A stretch of DNA of 64,000 bases. Source: an uncultured Gardnerella sp. GTDB lineage: Bacteria > Actinomycetota > Actinomycetes > Actinomycetales > Bifidobacteriaceae. Under the pieces are notes generated by a model. It saw only the letters and a list, made by a program, of their open reading frames with translations. It did not search any database and was not told the origin of the DNA. Position 1 is the first letter of the stretch. Each line of letters begins with the position of its first letter. Shown one piece after another: positions 35,731 through 44,459 of the stretch. The stretch covers positions 62,001 through 126,000 of the forward strand of contig CAMUFL010000002.1 of assembly GCA_947088155.1 (NCBI GenBank). Direction: 5' to 3'. The position numbers and the translations under genes were made by a program.

Positions 35731-37149
35731 ATGGAAAGCGGCGATTGCAAATCATATAAAAAATTGCGTAAAGATTTGAAGAAGCATTGGTACAGTTTCG
35801 CAATGCCGGCTGCAGGAAAGCTTGTTTGCGCGCTTTCTAGGTTGCTGCATCATGGTGGAAGTGCATTGCCTGGTAAAGTTGTTGAAAGCCTCGATTCCGG
35901 CTTTTTAGCGCGCACTCTTTCCACATTGCCGTACGGTGTGGTGCTTGTTTCTGGAACTAACGGTAAAACTACCACAACGCGTATGGTAACTTCTATGCTG
36001 CGAGAGGCAGGACTTAGAGTATTTACAAATCCTACCGGTTCAAACTTTACTAGAGGAGTAGTCGCTGCTCTTGCAAAAAATATGCCGGCTTTTGGCACAA
36101 AACTAGACGCGGATATTGCAGTTTTAGAACTTGACGAAGCGTACGCAGTGCATTTTGTAAATCAAATCAAGCCACGCTACTCTTTATTGCTCAACGTTAT
36201 GCGAGACCAGCTCGACAGATTTGGCGAAATTGACACAACTGCAAAACTATTAAGCAACGTAGCTGCTGCAACTGATGGAACGGTAGTGCTAAATCGCGAA
36301 GATCCGCGTATTTGCGCTCTTGCAGACGTTGTTTCTTCCGCTACTATCGTGCACTATTTTGGTTTGGACGATGCTGTAAAAAGCATGTTCCCAACGGATG
36401 ATGATTTGCACAATAGCACTGAAAAAAGCGAAAATTGCGAAGATTCTGCAGTGAACAAAGATTGCAATCTTCCCAAGGCAGACGTTGTGCTTTCAAAAGT
36501 CGGAGACCACGAGGCTGAGTTTATTATCAAAGGGCAGCGTAAAACTACTTCAGTAAAACTTGACGGCGCTTACAATATTTTCAACGCTGCTGCTGCTGCA
36601 ACTGTAGTTCGCGCTATCTTGGCGGACGCTGTAAAACAAAATTCTTCGCTGAAAAAATTCGACGACGATGCGCTTATGGAAGCAATTTCGCACGTAACTC
36701 CTGCATTTGGTAGAGGCGAAGTAATTGAAGTTAATGGAGCTCCTGTTGAGCTTGTTCTAGTGAAGAATCCTATTGGTTTTAGGCTTGCGCTTGCTTCGGA
36801 TCATCCGCAAAATCACGATACAATGATTGCAATTTGCGACGAATATGCGGACGGGCGAGATATGAGCTGGCTGTGGGACGTTGATTTTACGTGCCTGAGC
36901 TGCACTGGAGTTGCGTGCGTTTCGGGTACTCGCGCGTGGGATATGGCTTTGAGGCTGCAATACGACAAAGTTGCAGCTCGAAATGTGAACACTGAATTGG
37001 AAGAGGATGTTAAAGCTTTTGTAAATGGCGATTTTAGTAGCAACGTTAAAAACGCTAAGCGTATATATTGCACGTATACTGCCATGCTGCGAGTTCGTGC
37101 GGCTTTAGCGCAACTTGCGGAAGTTAAAGACGTTGGTGTTGGAAAGTAG
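35731..37149 (+). CDS. murT: Lipid II isoglutaminyl synthase, Mur ligase subunit MurT
   Basis: With GatD it amidates the D-Glu of lipid II. ATP loop SGTNGKTTTTRMVTSML (about 75-92), NPTGSNFTRGVVAAL, LELDEAYAVHF and NVMRDQLDRFGEID are characteristic. The C-terminal DUF1727 domain (about 345-465) is present. Many MurT proteins have a four-Cys zinc ribbon after the central domain. Here the corresponding region (about 225-255) is an acidic stretch without CxxC pairs. ATG 35731 or TTG 35725 may start it, immediately after the dnaB stop. gatD follows by 39 bp. Confidence 0.9.
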   Translation: MESGDCKSYKKLRKDLKKHWYSFAMPAAGKLVCALSRLLHHGGSALPGKVVESLDSGFLARTLSTLPYGVVLVSGTNGKTTTTRMVTSMLREAGLRVFTNPTGSNFTRGVVAALAKNMPAFGTKLDADIAVLELDEAYAVHFVNQIKPRYSLLLNVMRDQLDRFGEIDTTAKLLSNVAAATDGTVVLNREDPRICALADVVSSATIVHYFGLDDAVKSMFPTDDDLHNSTEKSENCEDSAVNKDCNLPKADVVLSKVGDHEAEFIIKGQRKTTSVKLDGAYNIFNAAAAATVVRAILADAVKQNSSLKKFDDDALMEAISHVTPAFGRGEVIEVNGAPVELVLVKNPIGFRLALASDHPQNHDTMIAICDEYADGRDMSWLWDVDFTCLSCTGVACVSGTRAWDMALRLQYDKVAARNVNTELEEDVKAFVNGDFSSNVKNAKRIYCTYTAMLRVRAALAQLAEVKDVGVGK

Positions 37150-37188
37150 TCGGGAAAGTAATCAGAAAGTAGTTGGAAAGTAGTTGCT

Positions 37189-37986
37189 ATGAGTGCTATT
37201 AGTGATACGCGTGAAGAGAAAGCTACTAGTAAAGCCGAAAATCGCGTGCTAGATATTGTGTCGCTATATCCAAAAGACATGAATATTTACGGCGACTATG
37301 GCAATGTGCTTACGATTATGCGCCGATTGGAATTGTATGGTTACAAGCCAGTGCTGCACGAATACAACGTTGGTGACGATTGGCCAGAGCGCGTGGATAT
37401 GATTCTTGGCGGCGGCGGCCAAGATCATGGGCAAAGCAGAGTTACTGAAGATTTGTTTGAGCGTGCTGACGCGATTCGGGCGCTTGCAAAAAGTGGCGTG
37501 CCAATGCTTATGATTTGTGGACTTTACCAGCTTTTTGGAGAGTATTTTGAAACCGTTGAAGGCCAAAAGCTTAAAGGAATTGGCATACTCGGTGAGCATA
37601 CGGTTGGCCAAGACGTGCGCATGATTGGAAATTTAGTAGAGCATAGTGACGATTTTGGCGATATTGTGGGCTATGAGAACCATTCCGGGCGCACAAGATT
37701 GGAAGATGGCACGCAGCCGCTTGGCTCTGTTGATGGTGAAAATTGCGGAAATAATGGCGAAGATCACACTGAAGGTGCGCGAAAATACAACGTTATTGGA
37801 ACGTATATGCACGGCTCAGTTTTGCCAAAAAATCCGCGTTTAGCTGACTTTTTAATTCGCACTGCTGCGCAAAATCGTTACTGCGAATTTACGCCAAAAC
37901 AAACTGACTCTCAACGCGCAGAACTTGCCAAACTAGACGAATTAGCTGAGTGCGCTCGCAAAGTCGCCATAACTCGTCCGCGGTAA
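37189..37986 (+). CDS. gatD: Lipid II isoglutaminyl synthase, glutaminase subunit GatD
   Basis: Class-I-type glutamine amidotransferase giving ammonia to MurT. The nucleophile elbow is MLMICGLYQLFG (Cys about residue 109), the oxyanion region GGGGQDHGQSR, and the catalytic His is in GTYMHGSVLPKNP near the C-terminus. Length 265 is typical. It is operonic with murT. Confidence 0.92.
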   Translation: MSAISDTREEKATSKAENRVLDIVSLYPKDMNIYGDYGNVLTIMRRLELYGYKPVLHEYNVGDDWPERVDMILGGGGQDHGQSRVTEDLFERADAIRALAKSGVPMLMICGLYQLFGEYFETVEGQKLKGIGILGEHTVGQDVRMIGNLVEHSDDFGDIVGYENHSGRTRLEDGTQPLGSVDGENCGNNGEDHTEGARKYNVIGTYMHGSVLPKNPRLADFLIRTAAQNRYCEFTPKQTDSQRAELAKLDELAECARKVAITRPR

Positions 37987-37993
37987 ATACAAA

Positions 37994-38037
37994 AGCCTGC
38001 TGAACTTGCAAAGTGTTGCAAATCAGCAGGCTATTTT
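37994..38037. terminator. Bidirectional terminator between gatD and upp
   Basis: AGCCTGCTGA / TCAGCAGGCT forms a perfect 10-bp stem with a 19-nt loop. AAAA precedes it and ATTTTG follows, so it could serve convergent gatD and upp. Confidence 0.75.
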
Positions 38038-38094
38038 GTAGTTTTAGATTCTAGATTTTATATTCTAGTTTTCGTTTGATTTAGCTAGTGACTA

Positions 38095-38733
38095 TTAGTC
38101 GATTAAGCCATACAAACGATCGCCAGCGTCGCCAAGACCTGGAACGATATAAGCTTTGTCGTTCAAATGCTCGTCAACAGCGCAAACAACAACCTTAAAG
38201 TCAATAGAAGAATCAAGCTCCTTCTCCAAGCGTTCCAAGCCTTCTGGAGCTGCCAAAATGTTAATAGCAGTAACATCCTTAGCGCCGCGCTCAGCCAAAT
38301 AATGCGTAGCGGCAATAAGAGTGCCACCAGTGGCAAGCATTGGGTCAAGAAGGAAGCACTGACGGCCAGTTAAATCTTCTGGTAAACGGTTGGCATAAGT
38401 GATGATGTCGAGCGTCTGCTCGTCGCGCTTCATGCCAAGGAATCCAACCTCAGCGGTTGGAAGAAGGCGAGTCATGCCATCGAGCATGCCAAGACCAGCG
38501 CGCAAAACCGGCACAACCATTGGGCGTGGGCGGTTCAAATGCTTGCCAGTCATCTTGCAAATAGGAGTTTCGATCTCACGATCGCTAACTTCCAAATTGC
38601 GGGTTGCTTCGTAAGCTTCGAGGGTTACCAATTCGGAAACCAACTCGCGGAAAATATTAGATGGTGTATTTTTATCTCGCAAAACGGTGAGCTTATGGTC
38701 CACCAGCGGATGATGTAAAACATGAAGATCCAT
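38095..38733 (-). CDS. upp: Uracil phosphoribosyltransferase
   Basis: Converts uracil and PRPP to UMP (pyrimidine salvage). MDLHVLHHPLVDHKLTVLRDKNT, PVLRAGLGMLDGM, the PRPP loop LLDPMLATGGTLIAA (about residues 128-142) and the C-terminal PGLGDAGDRLYG are conserved. Length 212 is typical. It is a stand-alone gene. Confidence 0.96.
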   Translation of the reverse strand: MDLHVLHHPLVDHKLTVLRDKNTPSNIFRELVSELVTLEAYEATRNLEVSDREIETPICKMTGKHLNRPRPMVVPVLRAGLGMLDGMTRLLPTAEVGFLGMKRDEQTLDIITYANRLPEDLTGRQCFLLDPMLATGGTLIAATHYLAERGAKDVTAINILAAPEGLERLEKELDSSIDFKVVVCAVDEHLNDKAYIVPGLGDAGDRLYGLID

Positions 38734-39047
38734 ACCTTCTAGGGTAATGCAAGCATGGCATGTTAAGCTATCGGCGTGCCGTTATTTTTGCGCAAAATAT
38801 AAACAAATGTGAGTGAAAAATATATTTTATCTAAAATTAGCTAACGAAATTCTAAATTCTAAAATCTAAAATCTAAAATTATAAAATTCAAAACAGAAAC
38901 GATACTGACTTGCGAAAGCGCCTGTCGGCGCAAACGCCGCTCGCAGCGGCAAAAAATGGAGCCCGGGGCTTAAGCACAAGCCAGCATCATTTTGAGTATA
39001 CCTTGTTTTCTGTTTTCACGCGCCGCACAATTCTAATCGCAAATAAT
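38734..39047. other. Non-coding spacer upstream of upp
   Basis: A 314-bp gap with no convincing gene. It includes a low-complexity run of AAATTCTAAA-like repeats (about 38840-38890). A GC-rich segment (38920-38955) has the inverted repeat GCCGCT-CGC-AGCGGC. The promoter of upp should lie at its left end, but no clear -35/-10 pair was recognised. Confidence 0.5.
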
Positions 39048-39758
39048 TTATTCCAACTTTCCTGCGCGCCACAATTTTGCACCATGTGCAAAAGATAACG
39101 ACAGTATGTGCATATTTGCGGAAGTGTGCAAAATCTTTGCAATCTTCTGTGTATGTATTTCGTTTGCTTGCTCATCCAACTTTTTTGCGTAAACTCGCAT
39201 GCCGCGCGCAATAATCGAAGTAAAAGCTGAAGCGCGGTAAAGTGCTACAGCAAAATCGCCTGTAAAAGCGCCAGAAAGAATAGAATCTGCAAGTCGCGCA
39301 ATATCTTCTCCGGTAGGAGCTTCGTCAATTCCTGTAATAGCTGAAGCGCTCGTTGCCTCAGGCTCACCAAGGCGCCAATACTCAGCATAAGCTTCACGCT
39401 GCTTTCGTAGTGACATGCGCAATAAATAAAGTCGCCACAACATTCCAGGAAGAGACTCACTTTCCGCGCTACTCCACAAATCAGCAATAACTTCAATGCC
39501 TTCATTTTCAACCAAATTCAGCACGCGCTCAACGATTTCAGGCGACTGCGTTTTATGAACGCGGTTAAGCAGGACGGCGGCGGAAGTGTGGCTAATTTCG
39601 TTTACAACCTGCGGATCCGTGCCTCCTTCAATCTGCGCGAGCATTGCAGGATCCATTTGCGCAGGTCGGCTTGGGCGGGCAGAGCCTGTGGGGCTTGGCA
39701 TAAAAGCTGATCTGCTTGAATGAATAGAGCTCGATTGCGAATTAAGACTAGTAGACAC
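39048..39758 (-). CDS. Conserved-looking actinobacterial protein of unknown function
   Basis: A mostly helical soluble protein of about 236 residues: a Ser/Pro-rich N-terminus (SSIHSSRSAFMPSPTGSARPSRP) followed by an all-alpha domain with many Ala/Leu/Glu, and no catalytic motif I recognise. The frame could start at 39782, but GTG 39758, preceded by AAAAGG, overlaps the upstream MutT1-type gene by only 11 bp and is preferred. Coupling to that gene suggests joint expression. No function is assigned. Confidence 0.7.
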   Translation of the reverse strand: MSTSLNSQSSSIHSSRSAFMPSPTGSARPSRPAQMDPAMLAQIEGGTDPQVVNEISHTSAAVLLNRVHKTQSPEIVERVLNLVENEGIEVIADLWSSAESESLPGMLWRLYLLRMSLRKQREAYAEYWRLGEPEATSASAITGIDEAPTGEDIARLADSILSGAFTGDFAVALYRASAFTSIIARGMRVYAKKLDEQANEIHTQKIAKILHTSANMHILSLSFAHGAKLWRAGKLE

Positions 39759-40917
39759 TTGGAATAACCTTTTCAATATCAATAATACGAGCGCCTTTAG
39801 GAGTATTAATTATGTGCAAAACTATTGCGCTTCCTGTAGGCATGTATGGTGATTTTTGGCTGAGTATGCGCTTGTGCGCTCTAGGTTTTGTTATTTCGCG
39901 CAAATAATCGAAGAAAGTGCCAATAACCGGGCGGTGTAAGCATATGACGGTTGCGTTGTTGGCTGCGCTTGAGTTGTTGGCTGCGCTTGAGTTTTGTGTG
40001 TTACTCTCAAGATTTTGTATTTCTCTTATAAGCACAGATAACGTAGATTTTGGCTGATTTTCGTGATGATCTTCAGTAAGTTCCGCAACCTGTTCTATAG
40101 GGAGTGAAGAATCGTGCGAAAAGGCCGCAACCGTTTCTACGCAACGCTTCCAAGGTGACGATATGATTTTATTCGGCGCGTAACAGGCAAGTTCGCGGCC
40201 TAGAGCGTATGAAGCAGCCGCTCCAAGAGGTGTGATTGGTCGAGTCGCTTCACTCCCTTGCCATGTTTTTCTAGACTCAGCTTTTCCGTGGCGCACCAAA
40301 AGCAACGTGCTATATTCTGCTTGACAGTCGTGGAGTCTATCTAAGAAAGCGTCCAACACTTCGCGGTCGCTGTCGTGAGTAAGCTTTTTGCGCGCTTTAG
40401 AAGGAGTAAGCCATAAAACGTTGCCAATTTCCGTTGGTTTTGCTGGCTTAATTGGTCCGAAAGCTGGTAGGCGTTTGGCTGCAGATGGCTTGTCGATTAA
40501 TCGCATCATCCAGTAGTGGATTCGCTTTATTACTTCCGGCTGAGAATTGCGTGATGTGTTACCGTTTTTAGAAGTTTGTTTTTTGCCTTCGCGCTCAAGA
40601 GGATACTCTATTTTGGCAATATGTGGGCCTAGCGTGACTGAATATCCTGTTTCTTCTCCAACTTCGCGCACGGCTGTGTGGCGATGCGATTCCTTCGGCT
40701 CATTCTTGCCTTTTGGCCAGCTCCAATCGTCATATTTAGGACGGTAAACAAGGCAAAGCTCGAAGTCGTCGTCGCTCGGCTTAATTGCGTCGCTTGGCTT
40801 TATTGCATTGCCGCCTATTTTTGCCTCTTCGCCTGCGTTTGAGCTGTTTGTAATATTGCGCTTGCGATAGATTATTCCGCCAGCTGCTTCAACGTATTGC
40901 GTCGTTACTGCACTCAT
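39748..40917 (-). CDS. mutT1: Nudix hydrolase / histidine phosphatase two-domain protein (MutT1 type)
   Basis: The N-terminal Nudix domain (about 1-165) has WSWPKGKNEPKESHRHTAVREVGEETGY, a complete Nudix box. The C-terminal histidine-phosphatase domain begins LLLVRHGKAESR, with KIISSPWKRCVETV and a second His in CLHRPVIGTFF. Mycobacterial MutT1 has this architecture and hydrolyses 8-oxo-(d)GTP and diadenosine polyphosphates. There it lies beside ppk; here ppk is 4 kb away across an accessory insertion. Start taken as ATG 40917 (MSAVTTQYVEAAGG); the frame extends to a TTG at 40947. Confidence 0.9.
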   Translation of the reverse strand: MSAVTTQYVEAAGGIIYRKRNITNSSNAGEEAKIGGNAIKPSDAIKPSDDDFELCLVYRPKYDDWSWPKGKNEPKESHRHTAVREVGEETGYSVTLGPHIAKIEYPLEREGKKQTSKNGNTSRNSQPEVIKRIHYWMMRLIDKPSAAKRLPAFGPIKPAKPTEIGNVLWLTPSKARKKLTHDSDREVLDAFLDRLHDCQAEYSTLLLVRHGKAESRKTWQGSEATRPITPLGAAASYALGRELACYAPNKIISSPWKRCVETVAAFSHDSSLPIEQVAELTEDHHENQPKSTLSVLIREIQNLESNTQNSSAANNSSAANNATVICLHRPVIGTFFDYLREITKPRAHKRILSQKSPYMPTGSAIVLHIINTPKGARIIDIEKVIPSVY

Positions 40918-40997
40918 ATTCACTATTTTAGCGGTTTTCTTTCGCAAATTTTAGTCGTGCTTTAATGTTTTATATATTTAATGTTTTATATTTTGCA

Positions 40998-41023
40998 CAC
41001 AGTCATGACTGTGATAAAAGTGT
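40998..41023. promoter_or_regulatory. Palindromic element upstream of the DUF4143 ATPase (copy 1)
   Basis: A 26-bp element containing the perfect 16-bp palindrome CACAGTCATGACTGTG is repeated exactly at 44474-44499, upstream of the AlbA_2 gene. It is a likely operator shared by the two genes. Confidence 0.6.
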
Positions 41024-41066
41024 GTAGCAAAAGCGCTGTTATTGTTTTATAATTCTTAAACCTCCT

Positions 41067-41178
41067 AAAACTGGCAAATCGCAGCGTAAAAAACATGCCA
41101 AAACTGGCAAATAATTACTCAAAAAACATCCCAAAACTGGCAAATTATAGCGTAAAAAACATACTAAAACTGGCAAAT
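41067..41178. repeat. Four 33-bp tandem repeats upstream of the DUF4143 ATPase
   Basis: AAAACTGGCAAAT occurs at 41067, 41100, 41133 and 41166, exactly 33 bp apart, with related spacers (GTAAAAAACAT). The last copy ends just before an extended -10 TGCTATAAT (41181-41189). The repeats therefore lie where regulatory proteins would bind. They could also be read as an 11-residue repeat (KLANxxSKNIP). Confidence 0.8.
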
Positions 41179-41180
41179 AA

Positions 41181-41189
41181 TGCTATAAT
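41181..41189 (+). promoter_or_regulatory. Extended -10 promoter of the DUF4143 ATPase gene
   Basis: TGCTATAAT is a perfect extended -10, 33 bp upstream of the ATG at 41222. No consensus -35 is visible. Confidence 0.6.
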
Positions 41190-41221
41190 CGTTGTAATAT
41201 CAACATTAAAAAGAGTAAGCC

Positions 41222-42589
41222 ATGGAACGACTAGCATTACAAAAATTAATCGCCTGGAACATAAAGCCGAATCGTAAGCCGCTAATTATATGGGGTGCGC
41301 GCCAGGTTGGTAAAACATATCTAGTAAAAGAACTTTTTGCGGAAAAATATTATAAAAATAGTTATATTTACATCGATCTTAAAAAAGAAGATGAGGTTCG
41401 TAACTTTTGCGAAAGCACAGCAAATGCAGAAAAGATTATTGAATACTTGTCTTTGCGATTTTCAAAGCCTATAGATGAAAGCACGTTGCTGATTTTTGAC
41501 GAGATTCAAGAATGTCCAAACATTATTTCGTCGCTTAAATATTTTTGCCAAGATTTTAGAAAAATTCGCGTAATTGCAACGGGCTCAATGGTGCGTATTA
41601 AATTGCATCGCGAATCTCGCAAGCAGAATGCTGAAAAAACAGCAAAAGACCAATTCCTTTTTCCTGTAGGGAAAATCGACCAGATAACAATCTATCCAAT
41701 GACTTTTGGTGAATTCCTACTAAACAACAACAACCTTCTATATTCAAAGGTGCACGAAGCATATGATTCTAAGCAAGCGCTGCCTACAGAAATTCATAAT
41801 CTTGCGTTAAATGAAGTGTATAAATATCTGCTAATTGGTGGCATGCCAGAAGCGGTAGAAGCATATATTGAGCGCAAAGATTTATTAGAAACGCGTGAGA
41901 TTTTGCGCTCACTGTATGACAATTATCTTGCGGACATGGAGTTGTATCAGGCAAGCAGTGAGTCAATTTTAAGATCTCGACTTTTATTTGAGAATATTTT
42001 TAGGGAGCTTAATAAGGAGTCAAAAAACTTTTCAGCCGGTCTTATTAAAAAAGGCGGTAGGACTAGAGATTTTGCAACATCCATTCAGTGGCTGCTTATG
42101 ACTCATATTGTTAATCAGTCGTTCCAACTTAAAGAGCATATAACTATGCCGCTTATGCAAGAAAACGAAAGTAATTTCCGACTATTTTTGTGCGATATTG
42201 GCATGTTCTCGTATCAAAGCGGAGTGAATGCAGCATCTTTTATTTCAAACGAAAGATACAATACACTATCTGGTATTTTCTTCGAAAATTACGTTGCAAA
42301 CGAACTTAGCGCAAATGGTTTAAAACTGTTTTATTGGCGCGGAAAATCAGATTCAGAATTGGAATTTATAATTGAATCAAATAACAAACTTTTCCCGATT
42401 GATGTTAAAAAAGGCAGAGGAACACTTAATTCTCTAAATAAGTTTGCAACGCATAACAAGTTTGAGTTCGCAATAAAAGTTTCTAAAAATAATTATGGTT
42501 ATGACGCAAATCAGAAAATTGCGACTATGCCATTTTATTTCATGCCGTTTGTGGCTGGCGATTTGGCCGCTGGAACGCTTGAGATTTAG
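41222..42589 (+). CDS. AAA-family ATPase with DUF4143 domain
   Basis: A 455-residue ATPase of the AAA_14/DUF4143 type common in accessory regions. Walker A IIWGARQVGKTYLVKEL (about 20-36), Walker B LLIFDEIQECP (about 97-107) and sensor VIATGSMV are present. The C-terminal DUF4143 region has the nuclease-like signature FYWRGKSDSELEFII and DVKKGRG (Glu/Asp and Lys as in PD-(D/E)XK folds). Cellular role is not established for the family. It is preceded by 33-bp repeats and converges with the AlbA_2 gene. The last codons recur at 44823-44852, showing a second, deleted copy. Confidence 0.88.
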   Translation: MERLALQKLIAWNIKPNRKPLIIWGARQVGKTYLVKELFAEKYYKNSYIYIDLKKEDEVRNFCESTANAEKIIEYLSLRFSKPIDESTLLIFDEIQECPNIISSLKYFCQDFRKIRVIATGSMVRIKLHRESRKQNAEKTAKDQFLFPVGKIDQITIYPMTFGEFLLNNNNLLYSKVHEAYDSKQALPTEIHNLALNEVYKYLLIGGMPEAVEAYIERKDLLETREILRSLYDNYLADMELYQASSESILRSRLLFENIFRELNKESKNFSAGLIKKGGRTRDFATSIQWLLMTHIVNQSFQLKEHITMPLMQENESNFRLFLCDIGMFSYQSGVNAASFISNERYNTLSGIFFENYVANELSANGLKLFYWRGKSDSELEFIIESNNKLFPIDVKKGRGTLNSLNKFATHNKFEFAIKVSKNNYGYDANQKIATMPFYFMPFVAGDLAAGTLEI

Positions 42590-42651
42590 TGTAAGTGAGT
42601 GGCGCGTGTGGGCGTGTGGACGCGCGGAGTTTAGTATTGACTTAGAGCAAA

Positions 42652-44313
42652 TTAGTTGCTGATTTTCGCATATTTACGCTGCTTACTTGTTACTTTTCCT
42701 AGTGCTTTTACTTTATTTTCGGCAATTAGCTTACGCAAATGTCGTCTGATTGTTTCTGGAGACTTTTTAGTTAGTTCAGCTAATTCTGGAGTTGTTATTG
42801 TAGAGTCAACGGGTATAAGCGTTAGCAAAATATCGTCATTTAATGGATTCCTTTTGCTTTCCGCTTGCGTGTGTTCAACGTGAACGTAATTTCCTACTGT
42901 TTGTTCAGTGTCGTTGTGCTCCTCAAAATAGTTTTTGTTAGAATCCATTATTTGAGAGCAGTTTGTGCGATTTGTGCGATTTGTGCGATTTGTGCGATTT
43001 GTGCGATTTGCGTAATTTACGTAATTTAAGTCACTAGGAAGTTTTGCTTTCGCGCGTTTCAGAATCACACTAAAAGATCCAAGTTTAGGTATGAATTGTG
43101 GTTTTGGCAGCGACCATGCTTGCATTTCGTTAATCATAAACGCAATTCCGCTACCTTGACCTTCAACTGGGCCTGCTCCAATTCTATTTGCTTCGATTGG
43201 TGTGTATTGTGCCAATTGCATAAGTGCGGCATTTCGGCACTTCGATTCGCCATCGTCAATGTTATCAAGCGTTTTTCCTCCCCATAATCCTCCAGGATTT
43301 GTCACAACAACCCTGTCTGGGAAAATGTCAACGCTTACAGGCTGACCTTGAAAATATTCGTGATATTCTCTGTGAATTACTGCATTGGCTATGGCTTCAC
43401 GTAGAACTTCGCGCGGAATCTCCGATTCTTCTATGCGTTCGACGCTGTTAATAAATGTGCTAACTCGAAGATTTTTAATAACCGCGTTTACTGCATCCTC
43501 AATCATTTCTGATATTGCTCCGCTGCATTCTTCGCGGTCTATAAAACGTTGCACTCCAGTCGAAGATTTTTCTGTTCCAGCGTGAGCCGTTACATCAATA
43601 AATAATCGCGGGAAAAATTGCTGTGGATAATTTCCAAGAGTTAAAAGTCCTGCCATTCGTACGCGCCCTTGCTTATCTGTAATATTAAGACGCGTAAGTT
43701 TTTCATCTTCTGTTGTAGTTCCGCGCAAAGCTTTGGAGTTCGCTCGTCTTGCTATAAGATTTTCGACTAAATCTTTGTTTAAATCAGATTTTGTGGCTTC
43801 TTTAACAATCGACAAATCTATATCGCTTGGACGTAACGCGTTTTCTATTTCGTAAACTTCATCATTCGACATGCGAATGTCTTTATCGTCAACGCGCTTG
43901 TAACTTCCGCCTTTATCTCCTTTAGCTGTAATGTAGCAAGGCTTTTTATCGGCAGGGTTTTCGTAGATTTTTATGGCTAAAATTTGAGAATTATCGTCTA
44001 CGATTACTCTTTCTAAGTTGTATCTTGGAGGATATGTTAGCCGTGCTCCGTTTGCGCCGCCATCGCCTATTCCTTCAATAAATTGATCGCGAACTTTGTT
44101 AATATCAAAGTTTTTTGTTGGAGAAAAATTATTGCTTTCATCTAATCCGAGTAGCAGTGTGCCACCATTTGTGTTCGCAAAAGCACTTACTGTTTCCCAC
44201 ACGCTTACGCTGAGCTTTACGTCACAGCTTTTTGCTTCATAATTGGAGTCATCTGTTTTTTGGATGCGCAGTCGTTCGATGGCGTCTTTAATTTGTTCGT
44301 TTACGATTGTCAT
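42652..44313 (-). CDS. AlbA_2-domain ATP-binding DNA-binding protein with HTH tail
   Basis: A 553-residue protein. The AlbA_2 (Schlafen-like AAA_4) domain (about 10-140) has NYEAKSCDVKLSVSVWETVSAFANTNGGTLLLGLDE. A HATPase_c_4-like region (about 280-400) has REVLREAIANAVIHREY and GIGDG-like loops. A winged-helix tail (about 490-545) has LTKKSPETIRRHLRKLIAE. An Asn-Arg-Thr repeat (five units) lies between. Such proteins are often transcriptional regulators in accessory loci. The shared palindromes near both genes of the insert suggest that this protein could bind them; that is inference. ATG 44313 follows AGGAG. Confidence 0.85.
   Translation of the reverse strand: MTIVNEQIKDAIERLRIQKTDDSNYEAKSCDVKLSVSVWETVSAFANTNGGTLLLGLDESNNFSPTKNFDINKVRDQFIEGIGDGGANGARLTYPPRYNLERVIVDDNSQILAIKIYENPADKKPCYITAKGDKGGSYKRVDDKDIRMSNDEVYEIENALRPSDIDLSIVKEATKSDLNKDLVENLIARRANSKALRGTTTEDEKLTRLNITDKQGRVRMAGLLTLGNYPQQFFPRLFIDVTAHAGTEKSSTGVQRFIDREECSGAISEMIEDAVNAVIKNLRVSTFINSVERIEESEIPREVLREAIANAVIHREYHEYFQGQPVSVDIFPDRVVVTNPGGLWGGKTLDNIDDGESKCRNAALMQLAQYTPIEANRIGAGPVEGQGSGIAFMINEMQAWSLPKPQFIPKLGSFSVILKRAKAKLPSDLNYVNYANRTNRTNRTNRTNRTNCSQIMDSNKNYFEEHNDTEQTVGNYVHVEHTQAESKRNPLNDDILLTLIPVDSTITTPELAELTKKSPETIRRHLRKLIAENKVKALGKVTSKQRKYAKISN
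42964..43008. repeat. 9-bp tandem repeat encoding Asn-Arg-Thr
   Basis: Five nearly identical units of TTGTGCGAT in the AlbA_2 gene are followed by degenerate copies (GCGTAATTT). Copy-number change would keep the frame. Confidence 0.8.
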
Positions 44314-44459
44314 TGCTCGCTCCTTGATTCACTGTGGTTATGTGCGGCTAGTAATGATTTGCTAATGCTTAAATTTGTTTTTGTATTTAGTTGAGGAAGT
44401 TACTTAATAATTGTTTTTCTAATATTTTGTTAGTTGGTTTGTTTGCTCTATCATAACAT

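Noticed and set aside
38920..38960. The GC-rich hairpin near 38.93 kb as a terminator.
   Set aside because: No T-tract follows the stem in either direction; left as plain inverted repeat in the spacer.
41095..41277. A small protein made of KLAN repeats just before the DUF4143 ATPase.
   Set aside because: It lies on top of the 33-bp repeats and the extended -10, and its reading runs into the ATPase start in another frame; it is better explained as repeat DNA.
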